Below are positions 21,126 to 29,200 of a stretch of 64,000 nucleotides of DNA, piece after piece. Position numbers and translations under genes: made by a program. The DNA is taken from contig WHVY01000001.1 of NCBI GenBank assembly GCA_022266195.1, positions 19,654,001-19,718,000 of the forward strand, given 5' to 3'. The DNA is from Tetranychus cinnabarinus. Lineage: Eukaryota > Arthropoda > Arachnida > Trombidiformes > Tetranychidae. The notes under the pieces were generated by a model. The model saw only the letters and a program-made list of their open reading frames with translations. It made no database searches and had not been told where the DNA came from. The first letter of the stretch is position 1. Every line of letters starts with the position of its first letter.

Positions 21126-21718
21126 GCACCTCTAAACAACCGGGACTGAAAATAAATAGATAAATTAGTTGAATTGAAAAAAGGAATGGATTATTCATTT
21201 ACTTTAAAAAAATATTCTGAATCATTTTCTCCAACTCCGTTACGCGTTCTGCCAATACATCAATTGGACCATTTTCATTTGTATTCAAATTTATTTCTTC
21301 TTCTTCTGTCGCTTCTCTTTCACTATCGCTGTCGCTATCTCCTAGATCAACTAATAAAAAAATGAGATCAAAGAAAATATATCAGTCCACCAGAATTACA
21401 AGGAATGGTGTGGGCAACAATATTATTCAGATAATCACTTACTTAGTTCGATGTTGGTGTCCTGTTCCCTATTAAATACATTTGTTGCTTCATCGGGGAT
21501 TCGCCGTGGTTCAGCTATTGGTAGTTGATTGTCTGAAAAATAAACTTAAATGTTGAGAAGGAAAAACCGAATCGGTGCAAAAAATATTTACCTTCTTCCG
21601 AAATGTCGCTCACCAGCAAACTGTCTTCAAGTTCATCAGGCATCAAGTTGAAAAAAATTTCAGGCATCTCTAAAACTGAATTACTAAAAAAACTTGATAA
21701 TTTTCGTTGTTGTGACAT
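21126..21718 (-). pseudogene. Array unit U8: exons 1-3 intact, exon 4 truncated and fused to U7
   Basis: Exon 1 (21592-21718), exon 2 (21443-21532, with an in-frame deletion) and exon 3 (21203-21350) are open and in phase. Exon 4 starts at 21145 but after about 20 bp (PGCLEVRL) the sequence jumps into the end of U7 exon 1. The fused exon 21102-21145 has 44 bases and keeps both flanking phases, so splicing on into U7 exon 2 would stay in frame until the damaged part of U7. The zinc fingers of U8 are gone. I infer a deletion between two units at a short CAGTCGCACC-like similarity. Confidence 0.75.
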
Positions 21719-21947
21719 TGTATTAAGTGATGAAGTTGCTTAAAATCAATGTACTACAATTAGTCTACTCTAATGACCCACCAAAGGGAAAAAGGGTTGA
21801 AGCAAAAAATAAAAAACTTGCTCTAATAACTTCTGTTAAAGTTGTTTACCAAAGAGTAACCTTTGATCTTTGGTTCAGAGGGACTTAGAGGGAGTCATTT
21901 AAGTGAGATAATTGTTTTACAGTTGTGCTTCAGTTTCCCATAAGATA

Positions 21948-22027
21948 ATTTTGATAAGCGCCGTCTACTATACTATCGACCGTATATTTAAGCATCTTAC
22001 GTATAGTAGATGGCGTTTATCAAAAAT
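21948..22027. mobile_element. 80-bp palindromic MITE, TA-flanked
   Basis: Two arms of about 26 bp (21948-21973 and 22001-22027) are inverted copies (GATAAGCGCCGTCTACTATAC against GATAAACGCCATCTACTATAC) around a 27-bp loop, with TA on each side. It lies in the spacer upstream of U8 and is absent from the other spacers. Confidence 0.65.
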
Positions 22028-22064
22028 TAACTTGTCCGTTGTAAAATTTTGTGGGTTTTGGCTG

Positions 22065-22173
22065 TAGAGCTGCTCGGTAATACCGAGTCGGTATTGAGAA
22101 AAATTATCTACCGAATAATACCTAAAAAATTGGCGATTATTTAGATTATCGAAGCCGAAACCGAGCAACTCTA
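22065..22173. mobile_element. 109-bp hAT-like MITE with 8-bp target duplication
   Basis: The ends are inverted: TAGAGCTGCTCGGT on the left and, reverse-complemented, TAGAGTTGCTCGGT on the right. The flanks are TTTGGCTG (22057-22064) and TTCGGCTG (22174-22181), an 8-bp duplication with one mismatch. TAGNG ends plus an 8-bp duplication are typical of hAT elements. Removing the element restores the CTGTAG-TTCACCTAG context of the other spacers. Confidence 0.75.
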
Positions 22174-22188
22174 TTCGGCTGTAGTTCA

Positions 22189-22200
22189 CCTAGATGACAG
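22189..22200 (+). promoter_or_regulatory. CTCF-like motif upstream of U8, one mismatch
   Basis: CCTAGATGACAG: the invariant GGC has become GAC. It now lies 471 bp from the U8 ATG because two MITEs have inserted between them. Confidence 0.35.
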
Positions 22201-22305
22201 GCTAACGGAAAAGCAAAAACTCAAAGTTAACTCAATTTGCAAACTGGAGGAAAGGTACCACGGACTGATAATAAATTTTGACTAAAAATTGGTGAAAATT
22301 AGTCT

Positions 22306-22311
22306 TTTATT
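22306..22311 (-). terminator. Probable polyadenylation signal of the Cad96Ca-like gene, derived from array spacer
   Basis: AATAAA on the minus strand, 65-70 nt past the Cad96Ca-like stop codon. It lies in a block (CTTTTATTTGG on the plus strand) that also occurs downstream of the stop codons of array units, so the receptor gene appears to use array-derived sequence as its 3' end. Other signals could exist. Confidence 0.45.
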
Positions 22312-22375
22312 TGGTAAATATGAAATATTATTGTTACAAAATATAATCAGAAGCATGTTTTTTTTGAATTGATAT

Positions 22376-23180
22376 TTACAATTTTTCACCCGACAAGGGT
22401 GTATCAATAATATTGTAATATAAGTGATCTGGAAAGCGATCAAGTTGAATATAATCTGTTTCACTGGCAATTAATTTATCAAGTTTATCGATAAGCTCGG
22501 TAAATGTAGGCCTTGAAGCGGGCCTCGTTTCCCAACAGTAATACATAATATTGTACATTTCCCGTCGACAGTGGTCAGGCTTTTCAAGACGAAAACCATT
22601 AATAACTTTTCTCATCACCTCTTTCGTATCCATACCAGGATATGGAGTTGATCCAAGGGTCACTATTTCCCACATTAAAACACCAAATGACCAAACATCA
22701 CTTTTCACTGAAAAAGTGTAATCTTTCAATGCTTCTGGAGCCATCCAGCGAATCGGTAATCGACCCTAAAATGATCCGAGAATAAAATTACAATCATTAC
22801 ACTTGGGCTCAACCAGTTTTCAAAATAGGAGACAATGGTTTCCGGCATTTCGGTGTTTTTTTATCTCATCGGGATACCAAGAACTGTATTGATATCAACA
22901 TTCGCCGAAATCATTAGAAAATTTGCGAAAAACATTTTCTCCTTTTCAGAAACATTGCTTTTTGGAGTTGGTCATAGCGCAGAGGTTGAAACTTAAAGTA
23001 TAACAAGAGGTAGTCATCTTTTTGAGATGAGGATAGGGAAAAGGAGCAGATCGCTATGCCGCCACTAACAATCCTTTCAATTTTTCAACTTTTTCTCATC
23101 AAAAAATTGTTTACATTTATTTTTGCCATTTTTCGCCTCTTTCATCATCTCTTTCTCGCTGCTAACTCACTCTTATCCAT

Positions 23181-23238
<58 letters not shown>

Positions 23239-26200
23239 CTATTACTCTTTGGGTTGAAAGTAACATTTCTTGATTATCGGAAACCATTGTCTTTGAAAAC
23301 TGGTTCAGCCCAAGTGAATCACTGAAACAACAAAAATTGACAAAATGGAAGATAGAAGAAAAAAAATCTCACCTCTGACTTGCTTTCGTATATTGATTCA
23401 CTGCTTATTTCACGAGAGAACCCAAAGTCAGTTATTTTACAGGTTTTATTGGTTCCAATGAGTATATTACGAGCAGCTAAATCTCTATGAATTATCTGTG
23501 TTTAAAAATAGCAATCAATTTTTGAGTTAAAAGTATTAATTTTTGTTTAACTTTTCGGTTAACTTGTGTCTGATTAAAGAGTTGTTACTTACTCCTTCTG
23601 AAGCAATGTGTTCCATGCCTTTAACTATTTGGTAGGCAAAAAGAAGCAACTCTTTGGCTAAAACATTTGATGAGCCATCAGTCCCGCAATCATCTAGTGA
23701 AGGCACTTTATTGAAAAAGTCTCCTCTGTGATTTCGTAGATACGTTTGTAAAGTACCAAAGGGTACATATTCAAGGATCAAAAATTTGGGTTCTTTTTCA
23801 GTGCAACATCCAAGTAGAGAGACAACATTTGGATGAGCTTTGAGTTTTTTGAGTATTTCCAGTTCATTGTCAAGATCAAGGCGCTCTTTACAAGAGACTC
23901 CTTCCTTGAGTGCTTTAACGGCCACAATGGATGCTCCTTCACGAAATTTTATATCATATGCTTCACATTTCCAAACACGACCGAAACATCCTTCACCCAG
24001 TCTATCAATCATCCTCAACATTGTACGAGGATATTCCCATGAATCAAATTTAACTGAAGCTAAATCATCATCAATCGATCTGATTCTTCCATCATTTTCG
24101 CTAATCACATTTTCCTTTTGTCTCGAGTTTCTGGATGATTGGACTAACTGTCTATCAATGTCAGTATTGTTAAAAGAAATTTGATTATCATGATGAACTC
24201 CACAGGATAAAGGTCTTTCATACTCTTCAGGCCAACCAATGAATAAGTGATCTTGTTCGTATTCAGTTGATCGAGTTGAAAATGATATTGAACTGATTCC
24301 TGTTCCAGACGATTCAGATTTATTGACAGATACTTTGGGTTCACGAGAGATGTTTTCATGAAGTGATCCTTTAATTGATTGGTTTACATACGGTAAAAGT
24401 GGACGATGTCTTTGATATAAAAGGATACATCCAAATCCAATTGCTAGACCAAAGGACAGGAAAACAAGTACAGGCCAAATCAAGTTTGTGGTCAATTTTG
24501 GGTACATTGAATCATCTTGAAAAGAAGGTGATCTCTGGTATGATCTCATGAAATTTGATGAAGTTTCAGGTAAACCGGGATAAACTGGTGAACCTCGAAG
24601 TAAATGATGAATTTGTGAATGGACATCAGGTGATCTGCCAAAATTCAGCTCAATACTGTTGCCATTAGCATCATTCGAGTCACCGGTCTTGTGATTTTTA
24701 TCATCAATAGTTTGCTCATTCCTACTTTTGTCTGGGGCATTGTTGATCTTGTTGTTATTGGGCAGATCGCCGGTGTTTGAAATGTTACCATAAAATGATT
24801 TAGGAGTGGTTAACGTTTCACCATCAATTGTTGATAAAATAATGGTCTTATTTTCCAGTTTATTGTCCAGTGGGTGAGGCTGAGCTTGTTGGTTCTTAAT
24901 TGAAATTTTAGATCCTTGATAGGGTTTGGCCTGTTTACCGCTCCATGAATCTTCATTGACGATGCGAACTCTAACCTCTATTTTAGCCTGTATTCAATGA
25001 AAAATTTAAGATTAGAGATCATAATTTGTAGATATAACTCATTTAAATTAATAAAAGTTTCGTTCAAAACTAGCTAAAGCTATCAATTTTTTGAAAAAAG
25101 CGCCGATTTGATACAGTTTACAGTTTAACTGACTAATAAAATAAGCTAAAATCAAACTAATTTTTGATTATGAGAAATGAAAAGTTTTGCATTTAAAGTA
25201 AAAATAGGATTTATCAGTTTATCAAATTAAACTTGTAAATCACCAAAATGTCTACAGTCTTTAACATGTTCCCTGTAATTTAATCAAATTAAGCTCTTCA
25301 TCTAATACAATTATGCTTGTATTCAATAGAGTTTTCAGTGATACTCAGCAGTTAATCAGTTAAGGTTAATTTATTCAGACTGTTAGTCCATTGTCTTATA
25401 ACAGATGATTCTTGATTAGCCAATTCGTAACCATATTAACTACTCTAAACAACTGTTTCGTTGCGTGTTTTATTGGCGTTAGACTCATTGAACTTCTAAC
25501 TTTTTGAATGCTGAAGAATTACACAATTCAAATAAAACACAATTTACCTTTTGATGTCCATCATCAGCAATTATCATCAAATAAAACTCTTTACCAGCCT
25601 AAAAAGAAAAGAAAAAATTATTAATTCAATTGAGAGAAAACTTTACTTGAGTTTCAGTTATTATAAGATTGTAGCCAATATAAGTGAGTGAAGATATTGT
25701 AATTTTAATCATCAATAATACAACTCTAACCGATTTATGAAAGCTACAATTTATTCCTCTTCGATTAATTTAATAATAGCTTTAGGTTAATTAATAAGTA
25801 ATAGTCGTATTAATCTATTTGATTCTGAGAGTAAAAGTAACTTTTCTTCCTTCATCGAGATATCTGGTTCAACAAGATACAATTATGTTTATTGATAATT
25901 GCAAACAAACCCAACACAAACAATCAATAATGAAGTTGGGAAGAAAGTAAGAAAATCGTAAGAAGACAGTAAAGAGGAGAGAAAGAAAGAAGGAAAAGAG
26001 AGAAGAGTGAAGAGATGGAAGACGAAAAGACGAGTAAGGAAGAAAGGAAAAAGAGAGAGAGAGCGAACGAAATCAATATTTTGGCCTTTCCATCATAATC
26101 ATCTTTGGAGGAGCTCATTGAAATCATCATCTTACGTATCTTTAGTTTTCACTGCTTCATTTTGGATGTTTGACTAGAACCCGGATCTAGAAAGTAAATT

Positions 26201-29200
26201 AGAGGTCTGTTTAGGAGGAAGGTTGGGCAAATAGTTTCCACTTTCACGCTCTTCATACCTTTCCAAACAGTTTCAAAGCAATCAAAATACTGGGATTCCA
26301 GTTTCTCTCCAGGCTTAGCTGCCAAAAGGTAAGTTAAGATAGACAAAGAAAACAGAAATAGACTAGGAAAGAGAAGGTAAGGGAAAGAGAGAGAGAGAGA
26401 TGCGTAATGCAAAAATGATAACCACATGAGGCTACAGAAGCTAAATATCAGAAGCTCGGTCAGAACTGAATTTCATCGTAAGCTGTTTACTTGTTTGCAC
26501 GACTTAGCTTCCAAAAAGCCATCGCCACGAGACACTAACATCACGTTTTGTTGATATCCTTAGAAAGCTCTTGAAGATATCAAAACAGGTAGAAAGTGAT
26601 ATTGATAGAGAGTCGGATTTATGATGGTGATGATGATTATAATTATGATAGAGAATGAGTTTAGGAAACTTGAAAGCAAAGTTCTGAATTGAAAGCTTAG
26701 ATAGAGAAAGGGAAGATGGAAAATGGGAAATGGTTAAAGCTTCTGAATTAATACCATTCAATTGAGGTAAAACTTAGTTTCATTTCAATTATTATATGAA
26801 TTTCTTTTTAAACTCAATTCTTTAAATTGTATTAGAAGAAAACAAAGAAGAAAAAAAGTAAACTAAAATGAGATGAAATGAGATGAGTAGATGGGAAGAA
26901 GAAGAAGAAGAAAGGAAAACCTCACATTGGTAATCAATTGGATTGATTTTACTCTGTTCTGTGAAGATGGAAAGGAAGAGATGAAAGTAAAATAGTAACA
27001 ACATGGGAATCTTTTGAAACAGTAAATTTCAATCGATATTTATGACACACTATTATGATCATTTGAAAAGGGATCATCTTCCTTAAATTGATATCAATAT
27101 CCTTTTATCCATTTTGTCACTTTGTTGAAACCATTTAAAGAGCAAGAAAATATAACACTAAAACTAAAATTATTTGCTTTTACTCCTTGTTTCAACGTTC
27201 TTGTACACATATCATAATAATCATCTTCATTATCATACTCTTTATCGTCATTCTTTTCTTCATCTCTTCTCTTCTTTACATCGATTCAGGTTGAGACTTG
27301 AAATTGTCCAATTTTGATGAGGATTACCAGAACTAAGCGTAGGAGTTTCAATTTCATAATACTAGCCTACTGTTGATAACAGTGAAGTCTGAGCGTTACA
27401 TATGACTTAAGTTTTTACCGTTTTAATTCAGATCTTAATCTTCCCGATTTCATCTGTACGACGGAACAAATTTCGTCTGTAATGCCCCATGCCATACGAT
27501 GCTAGTCATAAAATTTGGTTGAGACAATGCGATGATCATTTGCCGATGGAAGATATCAAACAAAACAAAGAAAAGCCGTTTTCTTTGCCTAAATGTGACT
27601 CTTCTAAAGTCTAGTCTAGACTTTAGTCTAGCATAAGATGTAAGATGAATAATCGGGCTAATTGTCTTTTTGCAAAAGCAAAAGCAATCACTATACTGTT
27701 TATTTTGCAAGTTAACCAAGATTTAAACTTGACACTCATCACTTTGTGAGTGATTTCATTATTAATAGTTGAACATTATCAATTTTTATTAACTAAACTT
27801 ACTTTTATCATAAAGATGATAAGAAGGAAGATGAAGATGACAAAGATAAGAATGTGAAGAGAAAAGAAACGACGAAAAGTCTTTCTCTATGGTCAAACCA
27901 CATTTTTATCTTTGTCATCATCATCTTCCTTCTTATCAATTTGAGTTAAAATGAACACATCATCTTTTATTTTTCAACTCTTTGTTTCTCTAATAAGAAA
28001 CAAACAGTATCAGTTTCGTACAGATTAAGGGTGTTTCCGATGAAAAATGGATCGAGTTATCTAGATCCAAAAAAGTCGATTCAGATCAATTTACATCGAC
28101 ATTTTTGGACTTGATTTGTTCTAAAAATGATCTAACGGCTGAAAAAACATTCACAGGTCAAAAAAAGTCACCGGAAGTAAATCCAATTAACATTTCACCG
28201 GAAAAATCCATTGTGACGTCACAAAACGTCACAATTTATTGACATTGAATCGGATTCAATCTCAATAAATTTTTCATCGGAAACCTTAATTTGTTGTTTT
28301 GTTGAACAAGGTAAACTACGATCACCTTTAGTCCAAAAGTTTCTAATTTTCTCCATATTTAATTCAGTTTCTGTAGCTTGACAATAAGATGCTTTGAAAA
28401 AAGCGTAATAATTTGAGTTATTGCGCGTTAAACTGTTAATGGCTCAATTTATCTTGATTTAATTTTATTGGATTTATGGGAAACAGAACAATCTGGAAAC
28501 CTGTAAAGATTATAAACTTCCCCCCATCATGGGACTCCCCTTTGGTCTAAGGACCAATGTAATTATTGTCACATCCTGTTTCATCTTGATATCAAGTGAT
28601 TTTTTTGCAGACGATTTTTTGCACACGGTCATCTTATTTTTGCAGTCAAACGCAATTTTTAATTGTATTTAAGATGAAACCCAAAAGCATATGGAACCAT
28701 CAACAAACATTTCATCGATTTCAAGTGACCTGATATTGGCCTGACAACTCTAATCCTTTTACTCTTCTCTCTTTTTTTGACTTGTTTCAACTCAACGTTA
28801 CTCTTCAACATCAAACATGTCTACTGGTGGCTGCTGTGCTAAAACCTCAACTCAACCTGAAAAATCGTCTGGTTGCCGATGTGGTAATAACTGTACCTGT
28901 TGTGCTGATTGTCCTGGTTCACGATGCAGTCCAGACTGTAAATGTGATCCCTGCAACTGCTGTTCAGCAGCTAAATCTGGCTCTGGAAGGTAAGTTCAAT
29001 TCAGTTTATCACTGATTCAACTTTCTCATTATTACAACATTAGACTGATTGTGTGATTAGAGAGATGACTCTCGTCTTCTTCCCTCCTTCCATAAATCAA
29101 ATCATAATGTAATTGTTATCCTAATGTTATCCTAATCATGAGATAATGCGTCATGCAATTGTTTCACTCCATTTATCTAAACAAACACTTTTTGTTTTAT

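Noticed and set aside
21968..22189. 73-codon frame on the minus strand
   Set aside because: It spans two MITEs and spacer DNA; chance frame.
23056..23325. 89-codon frame with a long Leu-Ser repeat
   Set aside because: Translation of the (CT)27 microsatellite within an intron.
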